Assembly: GCF_031846505.1 (NCBI RefSeq) | Contig: NZ_JAVRHP010000017.1 | Coordinates: forward strand, 1-48,968 | Source: Autumnicola edwardsiae | GTDB taxonomy: Bacteria; Bacteroidota; Bacteroidia; Flavobacteriales; Flavobacteriaceae | Reading direction: 5' to 3' | Length of the DNA stretch: 48,968 nt | Shown here: positions 33,313 through 41,960 of the stretch, one piece after another | Numbering within the stretch: position 1 is the first letter of the stretch | Layout of the letters: every line of letters begins with the position of its first letter | Made by a program: the position numbers and the translations under genes | Notes under the pieces: model-generated | Databases searched by the model: none | The model's input: only the letters and a program-made list of their open reading frames with translations | Told to the model about the DNA's origin: nothing

Positions 33313-34695
33313 TCACAATTCTGAGACTTCCTCTGTTGTAGCAGAGGTTGGTACTCCGGCTTCTTTACCAATAGTCACCTCTTCAAAAATAACATTTTCA
33401 GTGTTTTTGATGGTTAGGGCATTCTTTGCTTTCCCCACTTTAATATTGGTTAATTTTACGTCTTCTACTTTACTGTCTTCATAACCTTCAATAACTATTG
33501 CAGTTCCCGTTGCTTCTTCAGCCGTAACAGTATCAATATAAATATTTGATATTTTCGAATTAAAGCCTTCTCCTTCTCCATGGTAATTGGCCGTGATAAA
33601 GAAAACATCCTCTACTTTACCAAGCTCTATATTACGCACATAAATGTCCTTCATATAACCACCCCTGTCTGGATTTGTCTTAAAATAAATACCTCTTTTA
33701 AGGTCTCCCCATGATTTACAGTTCTCGATAAAAATATTTTTAACCCCTGCAGACATCTCGCTGCCAATTACTACTCCATGCAGGCCTTTTAACAGGCAAT
33801 TTCTCATAATTATATTTTGTGAGGCCAGGTCTGCATTGGACCTTCCTTCATGATCTCTACCAGCTTTTATGGCAAGATTATCATCTCCGTTATCAAATTT
33901 CACATTTTCAATTAATACATCTTGCGTGTACTCGAGATCTATCCCATCATTATTATAGTTATGGGCATCGTATTTTAAACCTTTTAGAGTGACACTTCGA
34001 CATTTTAACAAATGAAGGCACCAAAAAGGTGAATCTTCTATGGTTACATCTTCAATTAAAATATTCCTTGAATTTACAAATTGTATTAATTGTGGCCGCA
34101 GATAATGTCCTTCCCCAAAAATTCTTTCTTTTACAGGAACCCCTTCATGATTCATTTCTCTGCTTAATAACTGGTCTTTTTTCTGAAGTTCCTTCCATGC
34201 CGACCAGGAATCTTTTGCTTCTCCATCTATTGTTCCTTTTCCCGTAATCGCTACGTTCTCCACATTATTGCCATATATAAAAGGACTATAATTGTAAAGC
34301 ATTGTACCTTCCCAACTGGTAAGCACCAAAGGGTAAAACTTGGGGTTAGAGCTAAACCTGATTCGGGCTCCTTCTTCAAGTTTTAAATTTACATTGCTTA
34401 CAAAATGTATAGGCCCATTAACCGTATAGGTTCCTGCAGGAACAATAATGGAACCCCCGCCTTTCTTTTTAATGGCTTTCATTGCTTTATCAAAAGCCTT
34501 TTTATTATTAGTTACAGAATCTCCTTTAGCGCCATAATTTATTACAGAAACGGTGAATTCCGGGATTGCAGGAAGTTCAATTCTCTCCAAAATATTCCCA
34601 ATGGCTTCTTCTTTTGCTCCTTGATTCAGCTGAGCGCTAACAATACTGGTAAATAGTATAATTACTGCGGACAGTAGGCTGCTCTTGTTCTTCAT
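33313..34695 (-). CDS. Divergent GH28-family glycoside hydrolase
   Basis: 460 residues with a Sec signal ending VSAQ (residue 22). The beta-helix GH28 fold is clear, and the Asp motifs NNDGID (248-253) and GDDNLAIK (270-277) are kept. The two other motifs are altered. Where other GH28 proteins have GHGG, this one has GLHG (304-307), shifting the His by one residue. The RIK motif reads YFK (337-339), losing the Arg. This suggests a changed subsite or substrate such as xylogalacturonan or a rhamnose-containing link, or a different galacturonide end. It is the last gene of the SusC-led block, after GH105. Confidence 0.87.
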   Translation of the reverse strand: MKNKSSLLSAVIILFTSIVSAQLNQGAKEEAIGNILERIELPAIPEFTVSVINYGAKGDSVTNNKKAFDKAMKAIKKKGGGSIIVPAGTYTVNGPIHFVSNVNLKLEEGARIRFSSNPKFYPLVLTSWEGTMLYNYSPFIYGNNVENVAITGKGTIDGEAKDSWSAWKELQKKDQLLSREMNHEGVPVKERIFGEGHYLRPQLIQFVNSRNILIEDVTIEDSPFWCLHLLKCRSVTLKGLKYDAHNYNNDGIDLEYTQDVLIENVKFDNGDDNLAIKAGRDHEGRSNADLASQNIIMRNCLLKGLHGVVIGSEMSAGVKNIFIENCKSWGDLKRGIYFKTNPDRGGYMKDIYVRNIELGKVEDVFFITANYHGEGEGFNSKISNIYIDTVTAEEATGTAIVIEGYEDSKVEDVKLTNIKVGKAKNALTIKNTENVIFEEVTIGKEAGVPTSATTEEVSEL

Positions 34696-34796
34696 TTTAT
34701 TTGTTTTAATTTATTTTTTAATCGAATTGCTACTTCATCTAATTATCTGGGAATGGAGAAAATGATAAGTTTCATTATCAATTGAACTATTTTTAA

Positions 34797-36020
34797 TTAC
34801 CTACCCAATTCCAGAGCTGCCAATATAAAAGAACCAGTGCCGTGAGGGTCATTAACAACTTGCTTGGCCTCTTTGGTGTAGTATCGAAATGAACCGTCTC
34901 GGTAGGGGTTTCCTCCGAGTCCTGCACTTGAACAAATTTGATTTAAATATAAATGTCCATCATCATTGACTTCTATAAGATTCTTTAAAACTCCATCAAA
35001 GGTATTGTTGGCCACGTCTAAAAAAAATTGGGGCAGGTAACCTTTTTTTGCACCTTTTGCAAATGCATACGCAAACATTAGCGAACCAGAAGCTTCAAGA
35101 TAATTTTCCCCTAAACTTCCTTTATCCGGTACCTGGAACCATAATCCTGAAGGATCTTGGTATTTAACCAAACTTGTTGATAATGTGTTCAGGTAATTAA
35201 TTAATTTAACGCGGCCTTTATGATCCTTAGGAAAATAGTCTAATACATCTACTAACGCCATCATATACCATCCCAATGAACGTGACCAAAATTGTGGTGA
35301 GGTACCGGTTCTTTTATCTGCCCACTCCATTTTTTTGCTCTCATCCCATCCATGGTATAATAACCCAGTTTTTTCATCTAAATTATTCTTTTGAATAAGA
35401 TCAAACTGATGAATGATATCATTTAAGTTTTCTCCATTTTCAAAAGTCATGGTATAACGAGTATAGAAAGGTAATCCCATATATAATCCATCAAGCCACA
35501 TTTGGTTGGGATAGATTTTTTTATGCCAAAATCCCCCACTCTCCGTTCTTGGTTGATCACTGAGCTGAGTCCTTAGCATTTTTAGGGTATGTAAATAACT
35601 GGTATCTCCCGTTTTCTTATAGACGTCAAAAAGGAGTTTCCCAGTATTAATCATATCAATATTATAATGATTGGCTTTGTAACCTGGGATCCCATCCTTA
35701 TGGGCATTCAAATAATCTAATATGATGTTGCCATACTGAGAGTTTCTAGTAGTTTTATAAAGTTCGTTAATACCGGTCAATACGAGTCCATCAGTATAAT
35801 TCCAGTATTTTCTATCCCCAAAACTTCTCTCCCAGGGTACTGGGTTTTCTTCCATAACTGAAAGCACCATGCGTTCTGACCATTGAAGATCAAGAGGTAC
35901 TATGACTTCTTCATGTCCAGCCTCTTCAATTCTCATAGCCTCATTATTATAAGATTTACAACTTATAAAAAAAGACATCAACGTAATAACAATGAGAAGC
36001 TTTGGGGAATAAATTTTCAT
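34797..36020 (-). CDS. GH105 unsaturated galacturonyl hydrolase, second copy, lipoprotein
   Basis: 407 residues; the lipobox FISC puts the lipidated Cys at 21. It has the same motif set as the enzyme at 14655-15911: YWNYTDGLVL, GGFWHKKIY, QMWLDGLYM with Asp177, YHGWDES, FWSRSLGWYMM and YLEASGSLMF. The two proteins are similar over their whole length, so they are paralogues. Expected to remove the unsaturated uronate from imported oligomers in the periplasm. The 101-nt gap to the next gene contains a weak TGATAA...TTATCA pairing only. Confidence 0.92.
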   Translation of the reverse strand: MKIYSPKLLIVITLMSFFISCKSYNNEAMRIEEAGHEEVIVPLDLQWSERMVLSVMEENPVPWERSFGDRKYWNYTDGLVLTGINELYKTTRNSQYGNIILDYLNAHKDGIPGYKANHYNIDMINTGKLLFDVYKKTGDTSYLHTLKMLRTQLSDQPRTESGGFWHKKIYPNQMWLDGLYMGLPFYTRYTMTFENGENLNDIIHQFDLIQKNNLDEKTGLLYHGWDESKKMEWADKRTGTSPQFWSRSLGWYMMALVDVLDYFPKDHKGRVKLINYLNTLSTSLVKYQDPSGLWFQVPDKGSLGENYLEASGSLMFAYAFAKGAKKGYLPQFFLDVANNTFDGVLKNLIEVNDDGHLYLNQICSSAGLGGNPYRDGSFRYYTKEAKQVVNDPHGTGSFILAALELGR

Positions 36021-36096
36021 CGAGAGTGTTTTTAATTATAGGCTGAAGTTAATTTCTTTGGGCACTTCATTAGAATAGCCATACCTCACTCAGCCA

Positions 36097-37533
36097 TTAA
36101 ATCCATTTCTCCTTTCTTGGCATCAATTCTGAAAGTTCAGCTATTTTCACAGGCCTGCCCTGCTCAATACTATTACGTGCAGCGATGCCCACTAAAACAG
36201 CTAAAGAGCCATCTCTTACATCCGCAGCGTGATGAAGTGCTGGATCTATAACCTTATTTTCAAAAATTTCGTCAAACATAAGTTTATCTCCTCCCCAATG
36301 ACCAGATCTTACATATGGAAATTCAATTCTATTGGGCTTTTCAAAATTTCGCTGATAGACAATTTCATGGTACTGGTTATCATCTCCTGTATGTGAAGAT
36401 TGATCCATCTCTTTTTCATGCACCTTGGACTGATCTACAATAGTGGTTTCCCGCCAGGGTATTCCTTCGTGCGTTTCAAGCCTGCCCTTCTTTCCATTAA
36501 ACCCAAAACGGAAGCCTTCAAAGGGGGAATATGTAGTTAAGGAATAATTTACAATTACATTATTAGCATACTTTATCTGCACGCTATGTTTATCAAAAAT
36601 ATTTATTTCTTTCCGCCAAACGCAATTATCTCTTATATATCCGTCATATTCTTCATTCTCCACATAAAGTTTCATTAACTTTTCATCCTTTGTAATATCC
36701 CAATAAAAATCGCATTCATTTTTAAAACTACAGGACCTGCAGTTGGGACCTCTAAAAGAATGATTCTCCCCATATTTTTCCAAGTCACCATAAGCAGTCA
36801 CTTCAACAGGGTCTGATCCAATAAACCAGTTTAATAAATCGAAATGGTGAGCAGATTTATGCAACAAAAGGGTTCCAGATTTTTCTTTTATTCCATGCCA
36901 TCTTCTAAAATAAGAGGCTCCATGATAAGTATTCAGGTACCAGTTTAAATCTATTGATACCAGTTCACCTATTTCATCTGCTTCCAGGATTTTTTTGAGT
37001 TTAGTGAACAATTGCCCATACCTATAATTAAAAGCCATAATTAGTTTAGCCTTAGAAGCCTTTTGCGCATCAATTATTAACTGCGTTTTAGTTTCATCCG
37101 TTGTCATTGGTTTTTCAGTTACCACATCAATATCATTACTAAGACCTTTAATAATAAATTCATGATGTGTAGCATCAACAGTAGTGACCATAATTAAATC
37201 AATATCTACTTCTTGAAGCATTTCGTCAAAATCTGTAAAAACCGGACATTCAACACCTATATATTCTTTTGCGTATTGTAGTCTACCAGGATTAATATCG
37301 CACAACCCAACGAACTCTATTTTATTGGAATAATTTTCGCGCAGGAACTTTCCAAAAAAAGAAATTCCTCTTATTCCTGTGCCAACAAGAGCTACTCTTC
37401 TTTTCCTTTCCTTGCTAGTGTTATCCATAATTTGACCTAGCATGGGTGAAACTACCATGGCTCCTGCCGCGGTTAATCCTGTCTTTTCGATAAAACCTCT
37501 TCGGGTTAATCCTTTTTTCTGTTCGAATGCCAT
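36097..37533 (-). CDS. Tat-exported Gfo/Idh/MocA-family oxidoreductase
   Basis: 478 residues opening with a twin-arginine signal (LTRRGFIEKTGLTAAGAMVV), implying folded export to the periplasm with bound nucleotide. The Rossmann motif VALVGTGIRG is near 47-56 and EKP at 140-142. The active-site region is HKSAHHFDLLNW (Lys226, His229/230). Four cysteines, at 265, 268, 274 and 304, in CRSCSFKNEC and further on, may form a metal site, known in some relatives. It lies in a polysaccharide utilisation block beside GH105, so an oligosaccharide-level oxidation-elimination role is possible. Substrate unknown. Confidence 0.8.
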   Translation of the reverse strand: MAFEQKKGLTRRGFIEKTGLTAAGAMVVSPMLGQIMDNTSKERKRRVALVGTGIRGISFFGKFLRENYSNKIEFVGLCDINPGRLQYAKEYIGVECPVFTDFDEMLQEVDIDLIMVTTVDATHHEFIIKGLSNDIDVVTEKPMTTDETKTQLIIDAQKASKAKLIMAFNYRYGQLFTKLKKILEADEIGELVSIDLNWYLNTYHGASYFRRWHGIKEKSGTLLLHKSAHHFDLLNWFIGSDPVEVTAYGDLEKYGENHSFRGPNCRSCSFKNECDFYWDITKDEKLMKLYVENEEYDGYIRDNCVWRKEINIFDKHSVQIKYANNVIVNYSLTTYSPFEGFRFGFNGKKGRLETHEGIPWRETTIVDQSKVHEKEMDQSSHTGDDNQYHEIVYQRNFEKPNRIEFPYVRSGHWGGDKLMFDEIFENKVIDPALHHAADVRDGSLAVLVGIAARNSIEQGRPVKIAELSELMPRKEKWI

Positions 37534-37641
37534 ATTAACTTTTTTTTGTGATTTAAACTTTTAGTCAAATTATTTTCTCAATCTCATATTGCACCATTAA
37601 TTCCTTATCTCTCCAATTAAGATTTAAAGGTTCCAGAGTAA

Positions 37642-38910
37642 TTAAATAGCTATTATTTTATGCTTCTGTATAAAAGCTGGATCGAAATTTATCCCTAGAC
37701 CCGGGCCGGTAGGAACTTTCACCACACCATTTTCCGGCAATAGACTTGATGTCTTACATTCAAATTCCATATCGTCATTAAATGGTGTCTTCAATTCATG
37801 AAACTCACCTGCATTAGGAATTGCTGAGACAAAATGTAACATATATACATAGCCAATATTAGAAACGTGGGGTGTATGAACCTTACCCAACACATTGGCC
37901 ATTCTTGCAACTTTCATGGAGCGTATCATACCCCCAAAGTAAAACATATCTGCCTGCACTACTTGTAATGCATCATTTCCCAGAAGCCACCGAAAATTTC
38001 GCAAACTTGGTTCTTGCTCTCCTCCGGCAACTGGAATTTTAAGAGCGTCTGCCACTTGCTTTGTACCCTCATACCAATCAAACGGAACTGGTTCTTCGTA
38101 AAAGCTGTAGTTATAATCTTCTAGAATCTTACCTATTCGAATTGCTTCCTTAACATCGTATGATCCATTGGAATCTGCAGATATTACCATATCATCTCCA
38201 AAAGTTTCCCTGGCAAGGCGTATAAGTTTTTCTGATCTGCCTTTTGGGTAATCAGGCTGACTCATCCTTCCTCCAATTTTAAACTTTATAGACTTTGCTT
38301 GAGATTTAGCCAAAGATTCCTGCAAATGTTCAACTGTTGCCTCCGCTGAAATTCCCCTCTCACTATTAGCCTGGTATAATTTCACATAAGGATTATGAAT
38401 TTCTCCTATTAATTGCCCTATTGTTTTCTTTGAAATTTTTCCGAGCATATCCAAAATAGCAAATTCAATTGTTGCCAACGGTACCCAAAGCGCCACACTT
38501 TGTAATTTGTAATTACTCTTATAGGTATATACCTGTTCTAATAATGATTCAAGGTCTGTAACATCTTTTCCAATAAAAAATGGTTGTAATCGCTTTACAA
38601 AAATAGGGTAGAGCGTTTCCATCTGGCTATTCGAAAAAGAATATCCAGTTGCACCATCTTTCGAACGTACCCTGCATATATAATTTTCTTTATATTGAAG
38701 TAGTTCCAAGGTATCTATTATTACAGGTTCTTTAAAATACTCCCTCTTTAATACTGGCTTATTAAGGGCTTTGTCCAGCTGTTCATATTTATCTTTAAAA
38801 ACATCCTTATCACCCTCTACTTGAGCCATAACTGTTGAAAAAGGCGTGGTTAATGCCATTCCTCCCCCTAGCAGTGAGGTCGTAATAAATTTTCTTCTAT
38901 CTGTATTCAT
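37642..38910 (-). CDS. Tat-exported enolase-superfamily (mandelate racemase-like) protein
   Basis: 422 residues beginning with a twin-arginine signal (DRRKFITTSLLGGGMAL). The enolase-superfamily catalytic set is present: Lys209/Lys211 in KFK, metal ligands Asp246 (ADSNG), Glu272 (YEEPVP) and Glu298 (GGEQE), then Asp321 and His345/His348. Family members dehydrate or epimerise sugar acids such as galactonate or galactarate. Export of such an enzyme is uncommon and suggests action on a periplasmic uronic or aldonic acid. It lies 4 nt from the GH28 gene and about 108 nt before the Gfo/Idh/MocA gene. Exact reaction not determinable. Confidence 0.82.
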   Translation of the reverse strand: MNTDRRKFITTSLLGGGMALTTPFSTVMAQVEGDKDVFKDKYEQLDKALNKPVLKREYFKEPVIIDTLELLQYKENYICRVRSKDGATGYSFSNSQMETLYPIFVKRLQPFFIGKDVTDLESLLEQVYTYKSNYKLQSVALWVPLATIEFAILDMLGKISKKTIGQLIGEIHNPYVKLYQANSERGISAEATVEHLQESLAKSQAKSIKFKIGGRMSQPDYPKGRSEKLIRLARETFGDDMVISADSNGSYDVKEAIRIGKILEDYNYSFYEEPVPFDWYEGTKQVADALKIPVAGGEQEPSLRNFRWLLGNDALQVVQADMFYFGGMIRSMKVARMANVLGKVHTPHVSNIGYVYMLHFVSAIPNAGEFHELKTPFNDDMEFECKTSSLLPENGVVKVPTGPGLGINFDPAFIQKHKIIAI

Positions 38911-38913
38911 GCT

Positions 38914-40314
38914 TTAATTATATAGATACTGTTTGCCGTTGATAGTAACATTGACAACGTTTAGATTATCGACATTATCAATCTCATTCTCCTTCTCTAC
39001 TCCTTTAAAATCACAATTACTTATGTATATGTTTTTTACACTATCATTCCCCTCTATTCCCTGAAGCCAAAGAGCATAATTTGCCTGATTTGTGTTAAGG
39101 TTCGATACATATATATTTTTCACCACAGGAGGGAACTCACCTTCTCCTTCCCGATCTATATGATAACTACAATTAATAGATACTGCAGCTATATTTACCT
39201 GCCCCACGCTAATATTTCTAACATATACTCCATCTGTAATACCTCCGCGATTGCTATTAGTTTTAATTCTTATGGCCCTGTCCAGATCAGGACTACTCAT
39301 TTTACAGTTTTCAACAAATATATTTTTAACTCCCCCTGCTATTTCACTTCCAATAGCTACTCCTCCATGCCCATTTCTCATGTCGCAATTTCTTATTACC
39401 ACATTTTCGATAGGAATTCCAGCCCTTCTTCCATCATAATCTCTTCCTGATTTCAGAGCAATACAATCATCACCAGTGTTAAAAGTGCAGTTTTCAATTA
39501 GAACATTTCTACAAGACTCGGGATCTATACCATCATTATTAGGCCCAAGGCTGTTTATCACTATATCCCTTATTATAATATTTTCAGAAAGCAAAGGGTG
39601 GATTTCCCAGAATGGTGAGTTCTTAATAATGCCCTCAATCTTTAAATTGTTGCAATACATAAAATTTATAAACTGAGGTCGCAAATAATGACCTGCCATT
39701 TGTCTTTTATATACTGGGACCTGAGTATCATTAAATTTCTTTAACATAGGGCGATTTTCTTCATCAAGCTGGCTGGGAGATCCTTCAACCCATCCCCCTT
39801 TTTTACCCCCTTTCCAGGGCCACCAGTTTTCAGCACTTGCCTGACCGTCCAAAATACCTTTGCCTGTAATTGAGAAGTTGTTCTGGCCTATGGCATATAT
39901 TAAAGGAGAATAATTATAGCAATCATCCCCTTCCCAACGTGTAAGTACCATGGGAAGGTAATCTTTTGGCTCTGTACTAAACTTAACAGTCGCATTTTTA
40001 TCGATGTGAAGATTTACATTACTCTTTAAATGAATAGGTCCAGTAAGGAAAACACCTCCTTTCACCAGGACTGTGCCCCCGCCTTGCTTATTACATTCAT
40101 TAATTGCTTTTTTTATGGCTTCAGTATTCATAGTAGAACCATCGGCAACTGCACCAAATTCAGTAATAGAAAATATTCTATCCGGAATTTCCGGCTCATG
40201 AATACCTTTAACAATTTCTTCAGCTTTCTTCCAATATTCTTCCTGGTTCTGCCCATAAAGATGAACACAGGAAGAAATAAGGAAAACTAAGAATATTTTT
40301 TTTAAATTTTTCAT
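38914..40314 (-). CDS. GH28 exo-polygalacturonase-like enzyme
   Basis: 466 residues with a signal peptide (hydrophobic 7-19; a lipobox-like SSC at 15-16 is possible but ends early). The GH28 motifs are intact: NNDGID 259-264, GDDCIALK 281-288, GHGG 315-318 and RIK 349-351. It resembles the enzyme at 16971-18386 along its whole length, including the insert with WWPWKGGKKGG, so the two are paralogues with probably the same exo-type action. It is the first glycanase after susD, separated by 21 nt. Confidence 0.92.
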   Translation of the reverse strand: MKNLKKIFLVFLISSCVHLYGQNQEEYWKKAEEIVKGIHEPEIPDRIFSITEFGAVADGSTMNTEAIKKAINECNKQGGGTVLVKGGVFLTGPIHLKSNVNLHIDKNATVKFSTEPKDYLPMVLTRWEGDDCYNYSPLIYAIGQNNFSITGKGILDGQASAENWWPWKGGKKGGWVEGSPSQLDEENRPMLKKFNDTQVPVYKRQMAGHYLRPQFINFMYCNNLKIEGIIKNSPFWEIHPLLSENIIIRDIVINSLGPNNDGIDPESCRNVLIENCTFNTGDDCIALKSGRDYDGRRAGIPIENVVIRNCDMRNGHGGVAIGSEIAGGVKNIFVENCKMSSPDLDRAIRIKTNSNRGGITDGVYVRNISVGQVNIAAVSINCSYHIDREGEGEFPPVVKNIYVSNLNTNQANYALWLQGIEGNDSVKNIYISNCDFKGVEKENEIDNVDNLNVVNVTINGKQYLYN

Positions 40315-40335
40315 TCTTGTATTATGTTATAAATT

Positions 40336-41958
40336 CTATTGATAAGCGGGATTTTGCTGAAAATTGGGATTTCTATTTAAATCAATTGCTAATTGCGGGA
40401 TTGGTCTTAAAATCTTTAATTCTCCATTGGCTCCTTCGAAGTTGCTTTCCTCAATTAAATAATGGCAGGCAGAAGCTCGTTCCACTAGCTTACCGGTTCT
40501 TTTAAGGTCGAACCAACGATGATATTCTCCCATTAATTCACGCCCTCTCTCATCAAGAATGTAATCGATTGTAAATTCGCTCAATGTTGCCGGGTCTGCA
40601 TTGGCTCTCTCTCTAACCACGTTAAGTCTTTCAAGGCCCGTAGCATTATTCCCGGCCATTAAATAAGCTTCTGCCGCTATAAGATAAGTTTCACCTAATC
40701 TTGACAGTATAATATCTCTTGTACTTACTCTTCCTTCACCATACGGAGCACCAGGATCGTCAAATTTTCTTATGGCAATATTATAATAGTCAAAATTCCT
40801 GCTAACTTCTGGAAAGTAAGTTCCGTACGGGTGATAAACTGCTTCAGGATGTTCTGCTTCGTAAGCTGCCTGATCTGCCGGTGAATTTTCCCATTTGGGT
40901 GCATAATAATGTAAAACGGCCAGGTTACTATGATCTTGAACGCGATAAAAATCGTAATACTGCTCATACATTTCTACCATAAATGTTCCTTCCCATCTGT
41001 CATCTCCTTCTTCAAAAAGATCCACCGCGCAACCCGTTGGGACTAATGTAAAAGTTCTATAAGGTTCTATACCCGCATTTTCAACTCCTCCGAAAGCCGG
41101 ACCAAAGAAGCTTGATTGAGTATGCCCAAGATTTTGGGGATCTGTACTTACTGAAGATTGATCGAATTGAACTGAAAAAATCACCTCTTCATTCAAGTCA
41201 TTTCCTGGCCACCAAAGCTCTTCAAAAGATAGATTTAATTCCTGTCCAGCGATAGCTTCATCTGCATAATTTGCAGCTGTTTCAAAATCTGAAGGACTTC
41301 CATATTCTTCATATGCGCGGGTTAAATAAACTTTGGCCAACAAGTGTCTCACCGCTCGCTTGTTAACTCTACCTATATAATTTCCTCCCTCTACCAGACT
41401 TAGGGATCCCTCCAATTCAGAAATTATAAAATCATATATCTCTTCAGCGCTACTTCTATCAAACTCCAAAACAACATCTGAGATATAATCAGTAACCAAA
41501 GGAACACCACCATAAGTTTGCACCAATAGAAAATAAGCATTAGCTCTTAAATACTTTATTTCCCCAACACGTAGATCTACTTCATCATTTTGCTCTGTAA
41601 TCTCAGAATAATGTAGTGCCATATTGGCAATTTGTATGGCCTCATATCCTTGATCATATAAATACTCAACACCTTCTGAAGATGGTGTTAATTGGGAATA
41701 TTGACTTAAACCAGGCGGTTCCTGTTGCCGGCCTTCCGCATATAAATCTGTTCCTGCAGAAAATAACCACGGTTCATCACCATAAATTTCCCGTAGTTGT
41801 GAATAGTTTGCTGTTATCAATGATTCAAAGCCTTCCTCAGTTAAATAAAATTCCTCCGCGGCAACATTGGAGAGATTCTCTTCTTCTAAATAATCATTAC
41901 AAGAAGTGAAGGCAATTACAGTTATAATTATTCCTAATAATATTTTTATCTTTTTCAT
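40336..41958 (-). CDS. susD: SusD-family surface glycan-binding lipoprotein
   Basis: 540 residues; lipobox FTSC gives lipidated Cys20, then NDYLEEENLS, the usual acidic start. Tetratricopeptide-like helices hold the SusD fold (GEIKYLRANAYFLLVQTYGGVPLV near 140-165; LGETYLIAAEAYLMAG and RGRELMGEYHRWFDLKRTGKL toward the C-terminus). It caps the SusC pore and captures the polysaccharide fragments. It lies 2 nt after susC, forming the hallmark SusCD pair. Ligand assumed pectin-derived oligogalacturonides. A palindrome-like TGTAATCGATTGTA lies within the coding sequence at 40560-40573. Confidence 0.95.
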   Translation of the reverse strand: MKKIKILLGIIITVIAFTSCNDYLEEENLSNVAAEEFYLTEEGFESLITANYSQLREIYGDEPWLFSAGTDLYAEGRQQEPPGLSQYSQLTPSSEGVEYLYDQGYEAIQIANMALHYSEITEQNDEVDLRVGEIKYLRANAYFLLVQTYGGVPLVTDYISDVVLEFDRSSAEEIYDFIISELEGSLSLVEGGNYIGRVNKRAVRHLLAKVYLTRAYEEYGSPSDFETAANYADEAIAGQELNLSFEELWWPGNDLNEEVIFSVQFDQSSVSTDPQNLGHTQSSFFGPAFGGVENAGIEPYRTFTLVPTGCAVDLFEEGDDRWEGTFMVEMYEQYYDFYRVQDHSNLAVLHYYAPKWENSPADQAAYEAEHPEAVYHPYGTYFPEVSRNFDYYNIAIRKFDDPGAPYGEGRVSTRDIILSRLGETYLIAAEAYLMAGNNATGLERLNVVRERANADPATLSEFTIDYILDERGRELMGEYHRWFDLKRTGKLVERASACHYLIEESNFEGANGELKILRPIPQLAIDLNRNPNFQQNPAYQ

Positions 41959-41960
41959 TT

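Noticed and set aside
34720..34731. TAATCGAATTGC before the divergent GH28 gene
   Set aside because: Contains an extra base in the centre, which breaks the palindrome; insufficient to call an operator.
40560..40573. TGTAATCGATTGTA inside susD, close to the operator motif
   Set aside because: It lies within coding sequence (Thr-Ile-Asp-Tyr codons), has no -7-like box beside it as the four intergenic sites have, and one base pair differs. A roadblock role is not excluded.
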